Of a DNA stretch of 64,000 bases, positions 43,701 to 55,700 are shown one piece after another. Within the stretch, counting starts at the first letter, position 1. The number at the start of each line of letters is the position of its first letter. A model generated the notes under the pieces. The model had not been told where the DNA came from, ran no database searches, and saw only the letters and a list, made by a program, of their open reading frames with translations. The translations under genes were made by a program, and so were the position numbers. Location of the stretch: assembly GCA_964017065.1 (NCBI GenBank), contig OZ024790.1:4236458-4300457 (forward strand), in the 5' to 3' direction. This stretch comes from Haliclona indistincta (taxonomy: Eukaryota; Porifera; Demospongiae; Haplosclerida; Chalinidae).

Positions 43701-44273
43701 ACCCTAAATCTCTTGCATTTTGGTTAAAATGTCTTTATTAATTGTTTCTTTTCTTTTTTTATTTAATGACTTAGTAGGCACTTATGCGGGCTAATATAGT
43801 GTAAAGAGCCTATAGTATTTCAGCTGACTGGGCTGGCGATCGACCCTAGTCTGGTCCCCAGACCCTTCAAACAATCGTAAAGTATGCAAATGTTGAACGC
43901 TGCTTTACGATTAATATTGGACCAGGGGGACCAGGCTAACCACGAGTGAGATAGCTTCCATAGCTTGCTTACACAATTTCTCAGGACCTGCGTTGAGTAA
44001 AATTCTAACCTATCAGCTTCTAGCCAGTCAACTGTGGACAGCTTTGTAGACCACTTACACTAATGGTTGCTCTCTCTCTCCTGTCTCCCCTCTCTCTTTT
44101 AGGACGTCCCATTTTCTTCGAGTGATCCATTTTCCAATAGCCCCTTCAACACCACACCTACTAGTAACTCATTCTCATCGTCAGCAGCTCAGCCCTCCTC
44201 CTCCTCATCGTCTGGGTTTGGTGTGGATCCCTTTACCTCTCTCTCTGTTCCTAGCCACACCTACAAGAGCTAG
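26768..44273 (+). CDS. Coiled-coil protein with HOOK/NuMA-like N-terminus and DPF-motif tail
   Basis: 5' exons: 26768-26797, 26842-26924, 26984-27182, 28641-28861, 29006-29141 and 29192-29318. 3' exons: 42748-42912, 42963-43105, 43154-43217, 43273-43374, 43422-43463 and 44103-44273. The start MPEASSLVAW joins in phase to LNSIGSGGIDTLSDLKSGRY and then DSDDYWQALLDFLSSKLKIN. This resembles the CH-like N-terminal fold of HOOK and NuMA proteins. Next come a Ser/Pro/Gln-rich linker, heptad-rich segments (LRQVEFNLSISEKALAQE; EVISKLESSREEHEATILSL) and a tail with DPF and SPF motifs (SSDPFSNSPF; GVDPFTSL). Such motifs bind clathrin-adaptor ear domains in other proteins. Phases fail between 27182 and 28641 and between 29318 and 42748, so at least one exon per gap is unseen, or two genes have been joined. 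The second gap holds the 12.46-kb transposon. Confidence 0.6.
27417..28559. mobile_element. 1.14-kb near-palindromic element (arms >500 bp)
   Basis: The left arm (27417-27964) and right arm (28044-28559) are inverted copies over almost their whole length, beginning TACAGTGTTCCACAC and ending GTGTGGAACACTGTA. The centre is an AT-rich spacer of about 80 bp. A related right end occurs at 61250-61441. No coding capacity; it lies in an intron of the coiled-coil gene. Confidence 0.85.
29433..29618. repeat. 26-bp minisatellite, left part (~7 units)
   Basis: Units of CAGTTCAACACCATTGCATA plus TTGTGT. It includes one variant unit with TTGCCCCCAG. The array is split by the 12.46-kb transposon and continues at 42080. 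Because 26 is not a multiple of three and the unit has no stop in any frame, all three plus frames stay open. Confidence 0.95.
30570..34286 (-). CDS. DDE integrase-like transposase, six exons, frame broken by 13 nt in exon 4
   Basis: Exons: 34062-34286, 33672-33997, 32789-32936, 32596-32739, 32470-32540 and 30570-30901. The N-terminal helix-turn-helix region is MADGLAGIEDVIREAVEKW...SAASVKRFC. The integrase-type core has HVDQNEKLVAFG and AVDGFSGKIM (first aspartate), RIDHGREWYLMLF (second), and NHMVERIWVEVN (glutamate). The C-terminal part contains SSWNEHPIPGRRHGLPQG and ends RLSCS. All junction phases agree except that exon 4 is 144 nt. Removing 13 nt just after WVEVNT (the CAGAGCTTTTTAT stretch) would restore agreement with the exon 5 phase and the pattern VNYP. 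The copy is thus nearly complete but probably not functional as it stands. Length without the break is about 410 aa. The intron before the last exon contains two MITEs. Confidence 0.75.
31019..31561. mobile_element. ~540-bp hairpin MITE in the transposase intron
   Basis: The inverted arms share ATGAGAGAGC/GCTCTCTCAT at the ends, AAATTGGAAATCTACACATG, and CTTCTAGGAG/CTCCTAGAAG further in. It is nested inside the 12.46-kb element, so it is younger than that element or carried along with it. Confidence 0.8.
31652..31977. mobile_element. MITE with TTAACCCT ends
   Basis: The left end is TTAACCCTCAAATG; the right end is ATTCAGTAATTAAAGGGTTAA. A related fragment lies at 6255-6670. Non-coding. Confidence 0.6.
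34287..34435. promoter_or_regulatory. Shared divergent promoter region of the transposon genes
   Basis: Only about 149 bp lie between the two start codons (ATG at 34286 on minus; ATG at 34436 on plus, or an in-frame ATG at 34361 that would shorten the gap further). A central run of TTATTATTATGC-like sequence is AT-rich. The layout implies that the transposase and RING protein are co-expressed; this is inference. Confidence 0.45.
34436..35653 (+). CDS. RING-finger protein encoded by the 12.46-kb transposon
   Basis: Three exons with matching phases: 34436-34534, 34591-35068 and 35124-35653; 368 aa. The N-terminal half is not recognised (VWLKEEFPGRRAFFPNG; TVIVKVFKAKVTRNGAGRLV). The C-terminal third has a RING-like cluster with eight cysteines at about residues 275-314: CSIC, then KCC, GCEGC and CPLC. 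It is followed by an acidic tail (PAIDSDDDFQ). RING fingers usually make a protein a ubiquitin or SUMO ligase; the target here is unknown. The gene is divergent to the transposase, has no frame break, and ends at TAA 35651-35653. An upstream in-frame ATG at 34361 would add 25 residues; the downstream start was chosen because the upstream segment is hydrophobic and unlike the rest. A second protein is common in multi-gene DNA transposons, but I do not know a named match. Confidence 0.75.
35745..35935. repeat. GGCCGAAGGCCC-containing tandem repeat (~3 units)
   Basis: Units of about 55-60 bp contain CTTACCAAGGGCCGAAGGCC and TAGGACGACCCTCC. The GGGCCGAAGGCCC core can fold into a small hairpin. 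It lies between the RING gene and the transposase relic. Confidence 0.8.
36010..37413 (+). pseudogene. Second, internally deleted copy of the integrase-like transposase
   Basis: On the plus strand, segments match the transposase at 30570-34286 but are diverged: FVRERVVKDGCSHHEVSLQL and HNIHRTARIESSSLDQLIHQ (36030-36230); GPSYGRNTMTGFLSSQGF and LHIDQNEKLVAYGCTH (36250-36525), with one extra A before KKLHID; LLVSSWNEHPIPG (36545-36615); GRRHGLPQGMPNQRVAIDN (37080-37260); and a last piece ending RLSCS (37413). The parts holding the second aspartate and the glutamate are absent. It belongs to a related but distinct family and cannot make an active enzyme. Confidence 0.8.
37736..39900. repeat. ~130-bp tandem repeats interrupted by insertions
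   Basis: Units contain CTAGGGTCTAGAAGTTGCC, TTTCTGCAGTGGTATAGATG, ACCATTAGTGTAAGGACTTG and TGCAGAGGGAAATTCCAGTA. One unit lies at 37736-37840 and about six at 39050-39900. In between, about 1.2 kb (37841-39050) of unrelated sequence including a palindromic element splits the array. Confidence 0.75.
38668..39049. mobile_element. Palindromic element with ~150-bp arms
   Basis: The left arm 38668-38822 and right arm 38897-39049 are almost exact inverted copies (shared CATCCTTCTGATTTCGATAG and GGATCTATGGTCTGTTAGCA), with a 75-bp loop. Related sequence occurs at 17745-18001 and near 50058. Confidence 0.9.
40680..40715. repeat. (CA)n microsatellite
   Basis: CA dinucleotide run at the right side of the large transposon. 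The surrounding 39900-41250 shows no gene. Confidence 0.9.
41075..41130. repeat. 18-bp tandem repeat, three units
   Basis: TTATTTTTTTGATTG repeated three times with TTA spacers. Confidence 0.9.
41250..41590. mobile_element. ~340-bp MITE nested in the large transposon
   Basis: The left end (TAGATCAAGGGGTACATGGT ... CTGTACTCACATCTG) and right end (CAGATGTGAGTACAGGGCAG ... CTTGTAGATCT) are imperfect inverted repeats. The interior has direct repeats of CTTGACCGCTCAAGCA. Confidence 0.7.
42080..42690. repeat. 26-bp minisatellite, right part (~23 units)
   Basis: This is the continuation of the array at 29433-29618, with the same unit and again one TTGCCCCCAG variant. It ends about 58 bp before the exon at 42748. 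Long open frames in all three plus frames are artefacts of the repeat. Confidence 0.95.
43475..43731. mobile_element. 257-bp palindromic MITE in the coiled-coil gene
   Basis: The arms are inverted copies: TTTTAATCAAAATGCAAGAG with GATTTAGGGTTGGT on the left, and the complement on the right ending TGGTTAAAATG. The central loop is CTCCCTATTAAATTAACC. It lies in the intron before the last exon. Confidence 0.9.
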
Positions 44274-44689
44274 ACCACACCTGCTGTCGGCTTAAAACTG
44301 ATTGTGCAATAAATTATGGCTGATTTTTGTGTAGTATTTTAACAAGTGAAAAATTATACAATAGATTTACCATTATTCGATCGACCTGATCATAACTCCA
44401 CCCACGGTCATTGGTTCTTGAATCTCGTTAGCTAATAAAAGAATAAAGTAATACTTGCTTCAGATTGTAACCAGTATCGAATAATTCAACTCAGCTCAGC
44501 TGCTGATCATGTAGGATGAATCAGTTGTGTATGTTATGGTTTTTTGCATGGTGACATTCAATGTCATTAATTTAAAAGTACGCAAGCACTATAACTTGCA
44601 ATGAATGATCATGATAGGTTATAGCTAAGTACTCTGTCATTCAATCAATCCTGCCAGTTACATAAGCTCGATACACTATACTAACATAT

Positions 44690-44966
44690 ACTACTGCCAT
44701 CACTAGCAAGAGCAGGTCATCCAGTAGGCAGACTCAGGGAGGATGTCAATGGGTATGATAAAGTAGAAGAGAATGAAGAATATGACCATGAAGAAATGAA
44801 GGCGCTGCATCCAGTATAGACCACTAGGAGTGAACATGTCCCGCCACATGTGAGACAGCAGAGTAGGCCGGGACATCATACAGATAGCTGAGCAGCTGCA
44901 GTGAGAGATGATAGACATTGCTAAATGAAACCTCTGATGAGAGAGAGGGGGGAGGGAGAGAGAGAG

Positions 44967-45061
<95 letters not shown>

Positions 45062-46335
45062 AGGGAGGGAGGGAGGGAGGGAGGGAGAGAGGGAGGGAGG
45101 GAGGGAGGGAGAGAGAGAGAGAGAGAGGGAGGGACAGAGGAAGGGAGGGAGAGAGAGGGAGGGATGGAGGGAGGGAGAGAAAGGGAGGAAGGGATGGATG
45201 GAGGGAGAGAAAGGGAGGAAGGGATGGAGGGAGAGAGGAGGCCTATGGAGAGAGGAGTGAATGCTTTGTGATCAGCGAAGGTATCTCTTACTGGTCTCTG
45301 ACATGCGTTGATTGTAGTCATTGATATTTCTTCTAACATCAGAATACTGCTCTAGTGAGTCATATCGTGTATCAGATATCAGTAGAGTCACCTGCAGTAT
45401 GAGGAGTGATACATCATAACTTGCATTTTATGTAACAAATTAATGTAGCTTCTTTCGTCATAAACAAGTTCAATTTTGGTTGTCCTGTTGTCTTTTAGAT
45501 AATTTATTTTCAGACATTTATGATGGCAGATCTTTGGAAACGTCCAAAGATCTACAGTGGAACTCCTCTAATCGGACACCATTAGGACCCAGTGTCCTGG
45601 TTAGAGAGGTGTCCTTATTTCAGGAGTTAAAGCCTAAATCCAGTAAAGCTAGTGGCAAGGTTTTCAACAATTCCCAGTAAACCCAAACCATAAACCGAAA
45701 CTTGAAAAGAACCTAAATCCAGTACATTACTGAGAAACCCACAAAAACCATTAATAGCTAGGTTTCTGAATCGTGTGATGCAATGGTGTCAGTAGCATGA
45801 TGCAGTTTATGTGCTTTATACACATATGCATGTCACATGAATAGACCTCTCTTCTGCAGACAGCACTGCGACATGCTCTGGGCCATCGGTCACTCCTCCA
45901 GTACACTCTCCACGGAATGTGTGACCACAGTTAGTAGCTCAATGCATGGAGCTAGACATATTGGACACTGAGGTAGCTCAGCATTGCCCTCTCCACTAGA
46001 GGAATTGGTGTGATCCACTTGTAGACGAGCACGAGCTGTTCTCACTGCCTCACGCTGCAGAGAGGAAGAGACAGCTAACAGGAAACACTGGTTTGGTGGT
46101 TTTCTCTCACTCGTTGTGGATGGACGTGTCTGTTATCTCTTCCTCTGCTCATCCACCATACCATAGCTACCATACTCGCCACACACGCCAACATGACGGG
46201 CAGTATCGCTGCAAACTCGTCTCCAACTACAGCACTGACTGCAACCAGCTCGCCCATGTTGCCGGAAACGTACAACACGCCCACGTGTACTTGATCTACT
46301 ACAGGAGGTACAGAACCTGTACTCAACACTATCAA
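44690..46335 (-). pseudogene. RNF170-like gene, copy C (disrupted)
   Basis: The N-terminal exon is the best of the copies: VGDEFAAILPVMLACVASMV (a membrane segment), then WWMSRGRDNRHVHPQ. The RING exon (about 45845-46068) starts REAVRTARARLQVDH and reads ELPQCPICLAP, but deletions remove the next codons and part of the HTFC-ECILAYW stretch. The linker exon near 45288-45391 lacks about eight bases near its end. The C-terminal exon reads PTLLSHMWRDMFTPSGLYWM and FYFIIPIDILPESA, and then a 17-base deletion destroys LGILGLLDD. It is clearly RNF170-like (lumenal N-terminus, RING, DUF1232) but not functional as a whole. Confidence 0.7.
44938..45235. repeat. (GA)n and GGGA-rich low complexity
   Basis: Purine-only run inside the intron of RNF170 copy C. 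Arg-Glu frames here are artefacts. Confidence 0.95.
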
Positions 46336-46731
46336 CCAACAAACCCATCACTGTCATGTGTAGGTGAGTACAGCAACAACTAACACTGTCATGAAACTAG
46401 CACTACACACCCAGTAACAATAATACTGATGCTCATGCTAGAATAGAGTGTTATAATATGATCATAGTAGTACCATTTGTATCCTTTCATGCCCTCAAAT
46501 CGATACGACATTCAAAAAACAAAATAATTATAAAAAGTTTTATAATAATAATTATAGTGCATAATTATTATTAAAATCATTAAGAGTAGTGTTCACACAA
46601 TTAAGTATTACATGAAGTGTGTTAGTGTATACAGTATCTAGTCACTGCAGGTATCAGTAGCAGCATCAGCAACACACTGTAACAATGAATAATAATAATA
46701 ATGATAACACAGCTCATGTAGTGATCTATCA

Positions 46732-49700
46732 TCATACCTTACTGATCATTGATGCTACATTACGTGCAGTAGGTCCTCCGTCTCCTATGATCCTCAGTAG
46801 CTCATTGAACACATCACCTGGAGTCTCATGAGAGAGCATGAATGCCTCGACCTCTTGTAGCAGAGAGTCAGCTTTAGCATGAGCAGTGGTTGTGGTGTGA
46901 GTATCGGTAGCCATTGAGCGGGTGGCATCAGTGATGAACCCATGAGAGTACAGTAGTCTAGCAATGCTGGCAGGATCCTCACACATAGCACTGTGTAGCT
47001 CAAGATACTTGGTCCTCACGATCCTACCAATAGTGTCCTTTGGAAGACACACAGCTACACGAGATAATGAACAAGAGTCCACTATTATACACATTGAGCT
47101 CACTGGGTTGATTTGGACGTGAGAGAGTAGAAGGAGACAGAGTAGAGGATGGTGAGACAGAGAGTGCGGCTACAGAAGAGAGAGAATAATTATGTTGTCA
47201 GAGAATTCAAGTAAGTTTTACTCACCAGCTGTAGAGGGAGATGACTGTTGTATTGCAGATGAGGCATCAGAAACTGAAGCTAAATTGAGTGGATAGTATA
47301 TCAACTAACATGCTGATCATCATCTACCCCACTCACCATCTGGTGCTGCCAGCCATGCCAGCATCCCATCATTAGAGCATGGACAAGAAGCAATATCTGG
47401 TCTAACAGAGCAGGTGAGCTGGGCCGGAGAGAAGGCAGTGTCTGCTATACAAGCATGAGGAATGGATTCACAAGTCTTGAAGGGACAGAAGAACCCATCA
47501 GAGAACACAATTTGCTTTGCATCAAGGTGACGCTGTTTGCAGACTGTAGCTATGGCGTGGTGCATGGCAGCTCTGATATGTGGAGCAGCTGACAAGTGAC
47601 CATTGAAGTGAACTGTAAGCCAAGCATGGCACTCTACTAGTTGCACCAATCCTCCACCGACCTTGCACTCAAGATGAACTGCGTTATAACCAAGAATCTT
47701 TTTAAGACTAAAAAGTTTCTCATCAAAAAGCAAAGCCACTACTAATGCAGAGAACATACCAAGAGGTATTACCTTGGTGCGACAGAGAAGAACAAGAGGA
47801 GGAAGCTTTACAGCAAGAGGAGAAACATTTCTGCAGGTAGGAAGGATGGAAGGAATGAAAAACAGCTCCTCTCCATCGATGCACACGGGTGCTATGATTA
47901 GGAGCTGCTGTAGAATGGACAGGAAGTCGTCCACTGAGTAACTACACTTCCCCTCCTCATTCACTCGATACTTGGAGCACACGATATCTACTAGCTTCTT
48001 GTTAAACAACCCTTGGTCTCGCAGCCTTCGTACCAATGCCATGTGCTTTGAAAGGAGAGGATACTGAGAGGGAATGAGGTGGAGATCGATGATGCCGAGA
48101 TTCAATATTACGGTGACCTCACTGAGAATGGCTTGAGGATCAGTGAAGACCAGGTGAGGAGCGGTATCTTTGAAATACAAACAGAGAGCAGCTCCATCAA
48201 GAAACACCAGTGCTGCCATCACATCCTCCTCTCCCATACTGAGATTCCCTCCTACCACTATACATTCTGCCAGACCTAGAATACTCCGACCCTCCTTCTT
48301 TGCCTTTCCGCTCACCTCCAGCTCAAATACATACCATCTAGTAGGTATATCTACTCCTGCATCACCACAAGCATCTATGATCTTCTGCCTTATAGAAGAT
48401 GCCACCTCACTACGACCCTTTGTGACCCGAGTGTTGATCGGGAGGAGAATATCTCCGTCAGGATTAACCTCAATGCACATTGACTTCAGCTCACCAAGAC
48501 TCTTCTTCAGCCATCGATTCTTACCAGATAGTGTCTGGTCAAATAGTGACCAGTGCTTGTCAGCGTGAGTGCCGATGAGAAGGAACTTTGGCTCTGATGA
48601 GCCTAGGCCACTGCCTTCCTCTGAGTGCTTGACAGATGAGAAAGTGCGAATGAGTTCTTCAATGCCCGCAAGTTGAGATTTATCTAGTTTCGTTGGCTGG
48701 CGAAGATGCTGGTCATCTATCACATACTCATACTGGAGCTTATCATTGATAGAGTGGTTGAGCTTTGAGGCTACTATGTTGACCGTGCTACCCCTGACAA
48801 ATGCAGGTACGAGGCTGATGAATGACGGCTGTCCACCTGAGTCGATTAAGTGGATAAAGGTCTTAACCTTCTCTCTGTCGCTTGAAAGCTCAGGGTTAAG
48901 AACAAGCTTATCGACAATTTCTGAAGCCATACCTTCCACTTTTGGAGGAACTGGCGGGAGACTAGTATCCTCGACACTCTCTTCTAGTGACGAACTAGAG
49001 ACCAGTGGAGTAGCTGGTGATAGCACTGGAGGAGTGTGATCCACATCAGACGGCTGCTGTGTGTTGCTTTCAGTGGGTACAGGAGTGGTGCTAGTGGCTG
49101 GTTGAGGAGGAACAGCACGAGATGGATTGAGCTCAATCATCTTCACCTCCTCTGCAATGTATTTGAGGTAGGTATCGTCATCGAGCTCTGTCCATGTAAC
49201 ATCTCCGCTGCCATCGGCTTTGATGCGGTAGAAAGAGATGGCTCTGGTTGCTCGTGTTGCTAACGGTGTGCTGGTCCTTCTAGGAGGAGGTGGTAGGCCA
49301 AGCAGGAGATGTCTGATGCCAGTCTTGCCCACACCGGGAGGACCAGTTATAAGAGCTTTAATGATAAGCAGTTTAGTGCGACCTTCTCTCATAGCCCTTT
49401 GGACTAGCTTTGTGTAAGCAACAGAGGCTCTTTCTGCACAAGAAAGCAAAATTATAACAGTTCGATTCAAATTTTATATTTCAAATTTCACTGAATTTCA
49501 TCATAAGAATTTTGATTGTATAGCATAATAACATTGATTAATCTAAAATTAGTTGTAATTCTTCATGCTTTCATGTTTAAACTAATAGTAACAGTGTCAA
49601 CTAACAAGCGAAAAGTGTTCTATTCGTCCAACAGTGTGTACAAGCATGTAACATTGAGGCAATATCACATTCAAAACCACAGGCCAACAGTCCTCACGTA

Positions 49701-52700
49701 ATATCAGATATCGTCTGAGCACCTCCACAAAAGAAAAGCAACAATGCTCATTTAGTCATGTCATTTTGACTAGACAATTAAGGTCATTTGATAGCTACTG
49801 CCAACATGTGAATGGCTGTTTGCAATGATAATCAACATGTGAATGGCTGAGGATGTGGTATTAAACTGTGACAACAGCTTCTCTGTAATGTCAGATAATG
49901 TCCATGCATGCATTGTGTATGCCAACCACAAGTTCAGCCATCCACACTACTCAGTACATAGTGCTGTATAGGCTGCATGTACATGACCTTAACAATTTAT
50001 GGTTGACTGGTTTGTACAACTAGTGAAAATGATATTTTGGTTGGTCTAATCACAGCAGCAAGCCACTGATGTAGTGATACTTGGGAGTTTTACTTTGCAA
50101 GAACACATTATTCCATCTTGTTCCTTTCCTTTTCAACTTGGCTGAAAGGGAGCTTTCCAATTGCATCTTGAAACCATAATATCTATGGAACCATTATGCC
50201 CGGTCACTGAGGGACCACGAACCATGCAACAACCATGTGGAAGGTTGACACAAGAAGTTGAACACGGTGGCAGGAAAGACTCATTCAAATGTGTTCGAGA
50301 TAGTTGAAGTTGTCCAGTAAGAGCAGGCAATGAATATGAAGTAACTCTGCACAGATTGCAAGCTGGAGTTAAGGACAATTCTATCAAGCGAGTGAAACTT
50401 AGGCAAGTTGTGTCAGCACTTACACACTGGAAAAGTACATTGATCAAATCAGCAAATGGATGGGGGTTTGTGAGTTGATGTTCGCATTTCCCCCTTGCAC
50501 ATGCATGAGGCTATCTCCTTTCACCTAGCCTTTTCTCTACAATTTCAATTGTGTGAACTAAACAACATGTAATAGCTGTTGTACAAAGATACAAGCTGTT
50601 GTACTGCAAATAATGCAAAGGTGTAGCAGGGAGCATGCAGAGGAGGTAAACAAGATACTTACAAGCATCTGTTGTGAGGGTAGGACACTTCGTATTGTTA
50701 GTTACATGCAATTTGTACAAAGTTTTTAGAAAAGTGTGTTTTTCTAGTGACTGGTACTATAGCTAAGGTGATGTAAAGGAACAGTACAGTAGGCCCTATA
50801 TATTGCATAAACCTACCATTCGACAACACTTTAAACATGATATAATACTAATATCTTCTATTCAAATTCGTGTCGTTACTTGGAAGTTGGCACGGTGTGT
50901 GGGCATTAAAACATAGCCATCACCAAGCACTAGCCAATAATCTAAATTCTGTTTATTGCGCTATTGGTGTCTTTAGAGGTGGCTTAGTAGTAAAACAGTG
51001 CTATTTTGCTTCCAAGTAAGTCGAAATCATAGTTTAAATCGTTATATACTTCGGTTTTCGGTGCATATGAGAATTTGACATCTTGGACTTCAAGATGTAC
51101 TAAAACGACAGCAACCAGAATATGAGCAGATTGCGCAATGTGCTTGGCCTTGTTGCGCTGTCTAGCAATCAGTAATCATTGCACACCTGTAGACAAAGGC
51201 AAGCTGCTATTGATAGCAATCGCATGCTTTAAGGTATACGGAACTCAGATATAGTATATTTTTTCGCAACAATAAGTATTTCGATATCCTACGTGTGTGA
51301 TTAAGAGATACGCCTGTGCTGTCTATTAGCAAATCACTTGAAACGAAGCCTTATTCAAATCTGCAAACCATGAATCTACTTGTATTATCTGTTGCGTACA
51401 CACACAGAATGAGATAATTGCTAATCATAAACTTTCTAACTCAGACTGAGACCTACACTGAGTATGATCTAATTGACGTGTTTCTCTGTTACATATTCTA
51501 CATGTATGATTATTAGAAATACCCTAATGACAGTACATTCATCTGTACACTCACCAAGTGTCTCTAGGTAGTCAACAACAGACTGATGACCTCTCTTACT
51601 TGCTAGGTCTTGTGGAGTCTTCCCATCCTGCACGTAATTAATGAGGTATTAATAATAGCACACAAATGAAGACATAGTACATAGCTGCCATCATGGCAAT
51701 GATAACGTTGATGACTATTTTGTAGTGAGTAAATCTGAGTTTTATTTGTGGTTTTTGAAACTATGTTAATCCATTGTATACCAAACTCATCAGGAAAGAT
51801 CTAACAGTGAAAACACCAAACACTCAGTTTGTGTAGCCGCACAAACATCACCTGCTCTGCCTGCTCTACAGTATACAGTGCATTGAAATACTCTCAGTGA
51901 CACTCACCTTATCCCTCAGCTGTATGCTGGCTCCATTGGCTACTAGTAGCTTTACTATCTCCAGGTAACCATTTTGAGCAGCATAGTGAAAGGCAGTCAG
52001 TGAGTGCTATTAGAGGATACATGTAGGAGGTAGTGCTGTAATTGTTAACAATAATTATAACTAAAACCATAGAGGTCAAATCAATAACAAACTTTGTACC
52101 ATGGGAATTGCTTCGTGATACACCACAGGTAGGCATGGTGTAAATAATACATAGCTAATATTATCAGACAGAACTTTTACAATTAATATCCCAAACTAAA
52201 ATTTGAACAACAAAATTAGCTATTGTAAAGTTGCTAAAAGAGGCGAACACCAATCATGTGAGACACGGTTGATAGCATCTTTTTCATGTGATTGCTGTAA
52301 TAAATGAATGAAAGCACCTAAAGCGGTGGTGATGCCTCGGTATATTTCCATGCATTGTGTTATACACTCACACTGGATATGCTTTGACAACACAAAGCTA
52401 CTGCAGTTATTTACATGTTAAAGTATACTGCAACAAGACTACTGCACTCATTGCTGTGAGAATACTGCTAAAAACATACACAGTAAAAATTAAACTGCAA
52501 CTGTTGTACCTTTCTGTACAGCAATCGGTTATGCAATCAGAAGCCAACCAGTGCTGACCACAATTCAACTGGGCGTGTCTACAATGTTCAGTGAGCGAGA
52601 TAGCTTCTACAGCACATTTCTCTGGACCTGCGCTGCTATCCTGTAGTAAAATTCTAACCTATCAGCTTCGAGGTAGTCAACTGTGGATAGCTTTGCCTTT

Positions 52701-55700
52701 GAAGAAGTCCAGATCGCCAGCAACAGCCATGATCAATCGCGAGTGAGCAAATTACGCCATAACTCACTAACTAAGCTTCGTATAAAGTTTTCACATGATC
52801 GAAAGCGAGATAATACCGTGTTCTACTTGCATTGCTAGTTTCAGGGCTTAACTTTCAGCGCACGCTACAAAACCGAACCAGGTGACGCAGTAACTCACGA
52901 ACAGAGCCTTACAACCAAAATCCTTACAATTCATTTTCAAGCAAATGTCGACTTTAGCTTGTGTTGCACGTTTCAGCGCTTGATTTTCAGCGAGCTACGA
53001 GAAATCGTTGCAACGGAATGACTGACTGACTGACAGAATGACACCACGACTACTGTATGCCTCGTGGCTCCGCCCACCGAGGCATAAACATGTTTCAAGA
53101 CCTTATCTCAGCTAGGAAGGCAATTCTGTTAAAAGCAGCACGGCTTGCTAATACTAATAGAAAGTTATTAATAATTCACAATAATCAAAACTAAATGTAC
53201 TGAATTTTCTTGATAACAATTATAACAATAACTATAAAGACACTGACAGTGTTACCTTAACAATAAAGCACCAAAGGTGCAGATGCCTCGGTGGAGTAGC
53301 ATGTATGCTAGCATGCAATTAGCAGATGCATATGGGCATGTATGCATGCAGTAGATCCATGGAAGCATCAAAGCAGTACCATGGAAGCATGCAAGCTGCA
53401 GTAGAAGTGACCAGCAGATCCATGGAACATGCAGGCAAGCAGCAGATCATGCTGCATATGGAGTTGTGTGAGCTGTACTATCACAGATCGAGCCTTCATT
53501 TTATGCGCAACCCTCTTTTAGAGGAGTTCCACATCATGAATGTGCAGGTGGTGATGCGGACCCAGCATTAAGGATGGAAACATTCGTGCCAGGATTCCTG
53601 TGCACTAAGCAGGTTCTAGGGCCGGTACTAGCATGATGGTATCTCCTGAAGGGGCAGGCATCTTGCAGGAGCATCCTGCTGTGATCACAACAGGAGGCGT
53701 TAACATGTGCCCATAATTATGTGATGCCTCTTATCCTTCCCACTAGGGCAGGAAGGGAAAAGGCATCAAAGTACCTCTAGCCCACCAGCCGACCCATCTG
53801 TAAAACGGGTACCTGGTCTTGTACTGGGGAAGCAAATTCAATGGCTGTGGTCACATACAATAATGTTGAATATATTATCTAGCAATCAATCAGCACAGTG
53901 GTTTGATAGTATGTTTAGTGGTTTAGTTAGTCTATAGTGGTTCAGACTGTGGTATTGAATTGTCTGTGAACATTCTAGTTGCACATGTTCAGTTCTGTAT
54001 TTAAAGAGTGTGTGTTTCTGTTGAGTTCATGCTAGTCTCATGTTGCTTTACTTTCTTATTGCTGCTGATGGTGTGTTCTGCTGTAATCTATTCTTGTTGA
54101 GTTTTTGGTTATCAACTCAAGTGTTAACCACGACTGAAACGCTGCACCCATAGATACCACAGAGAATACTCACTGATACGTATACTCAGCCAACACAATA
54201 GGAGGTCCATGTTCACAAACACACACACACACAAACGAACAGACTACTATATGCCCCATGACTCCGCCCACCAAGGAATAATATCTATAATTAAAATTAA
54301 ACCCCATTACGTTTACAACACTAGTAGGAGGAGTACATGTAGATAACATGACATCAATAATGATCACTAGCACAAGAAATGAATGAAGTTTCATTGTTAA
54401 TGTTGGTGACTACCACTATAGCTAGCTAGCTTGTGTGAGTTAGTTGCTCATAAAAATCAATCGCTCTATTTTGCAAATATTTAACTCCACCCATTATATA
54501 ACACTCACCTTATCTCTCACGTGTATGTTGGCTCCATGGGCTATTAGTAGCTTCATTATCTCAAGGCGACCATACTGAGCAGCATAGTGACAGGCAGTCT
54601 GTGACTCCTATAAGAGGATAGGAGGAGTACATGTAGATAACAATAACAATCACATACTGTATAGCTATAATTTTAGTAAAGGAAATTTAATTTTGCTGAA
54701 CTTTATTTGGTTTCACTGTCATAACGTGAAATACGTGCTGAGTGCCAAATATTAAATTCACCAAAACATGTCATTCTAAAAACCGTCCCAAGCTAGCTCG
54801 TGTAGCATATTAACCGGCCTAGTATATCACGTAACACCTTGGTAACCATAGATTAACGATGACAACCCAATTCAATCATAAAGCAAGCATGTCTGTATAC
54901 TTTCCAGTGAAGTTAGACATAGCTGGAAAACTTGAGAGCTTTTTTGAATTATAATTGATCCTCACTAATCCGAACAGGCTAATCCAAACCATCTATAATC
55001 TGATTCAGTTGTGAATCTTATGTACATTTTTACTATAGTCTGAACAAGTTCAACAGCATACCACTCTAAAATCTAGTATCATAAAGAAACACATGTATAT
55101 CAAATGTATTATCGAATAACGTACAAAAAAGAGAAGTACAAAACACATTCTGCCATGAAACATGTGCTTCTTCAAGGGTGAGGTGGCTATCAATACTAGA
55201 AATGAATAACATAGTGCATCATAAAACAGCCAAAGTAGCTAGACAAAGTGACGCAGTTGTATCACAAATCATTATAACCAGGAACATCTGGTTATACTGA
55301 AATGTCGGGAAAAATCTGCATAAGCGTATAAATTTGAAATTAGGCATTCATTCTGTGTGGCAAGGTACTAGGTTAGTCGTCCTAGTATCCTACAGCTAGT
55401 ACAGTATATAGTCATCATGTAATTACTACTGACTGATCATGGATACATGTACATGCAACAGTTATGAACTCTTGATACATTTATAATGCAACTGTATAAG
55501 AACAAAATGGCTGTTTCTGCTGAAAACACACCATTATTACCATGACTCACATTATTTGTACCATTAACTTGAGCTGATGTCTCCTTAACCAGGTACTGAA
55601 CAATAGTTGTGTGAAAATAATAAGTAGCTCTAAACAGAGCAGTCCATCCATCCTGCACATGAGAAGAGTGGATCAATACACTAATATCTCAACCATTATT

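Larger units (their letters stand above)
44577..46430. repeat. Segmental duplication block C
   Basis: This matches 58100-59688 of block D and 6690-8110 of block A throughout, from ACGCAAGCACTATAAC to ACACTGTCATGAAACTA. It carries RNF170 copy C. A GA-rich repeat at 44938-45235 is much longer here than in block D. Confidence 0.9.

Noticed and set aside
43845..43942. Possible small element with CTGGTCCCC...GGGGGACCAG ends
   Set aside because: Inverted ends are short and imperfect, and no target duplication is evident; too weak to list.
44824..45339. 171-aa Ser/Pro/Leu frame and antisense Arg/Glu frames
   Set aside because: GA microsatellite within RNF170 copy C.
48079..49263. Plus-strand frames of 66-132 aa
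   Set aside because: They are shadows of the large Roc-COR exon on the minus strand.
50133..50447. 104-aa minus frame as a further ROCO exon
   Set aside because: No acceptor and donor of suitable phase, no ankyrin pattern, and the flanking exons already join in phase.
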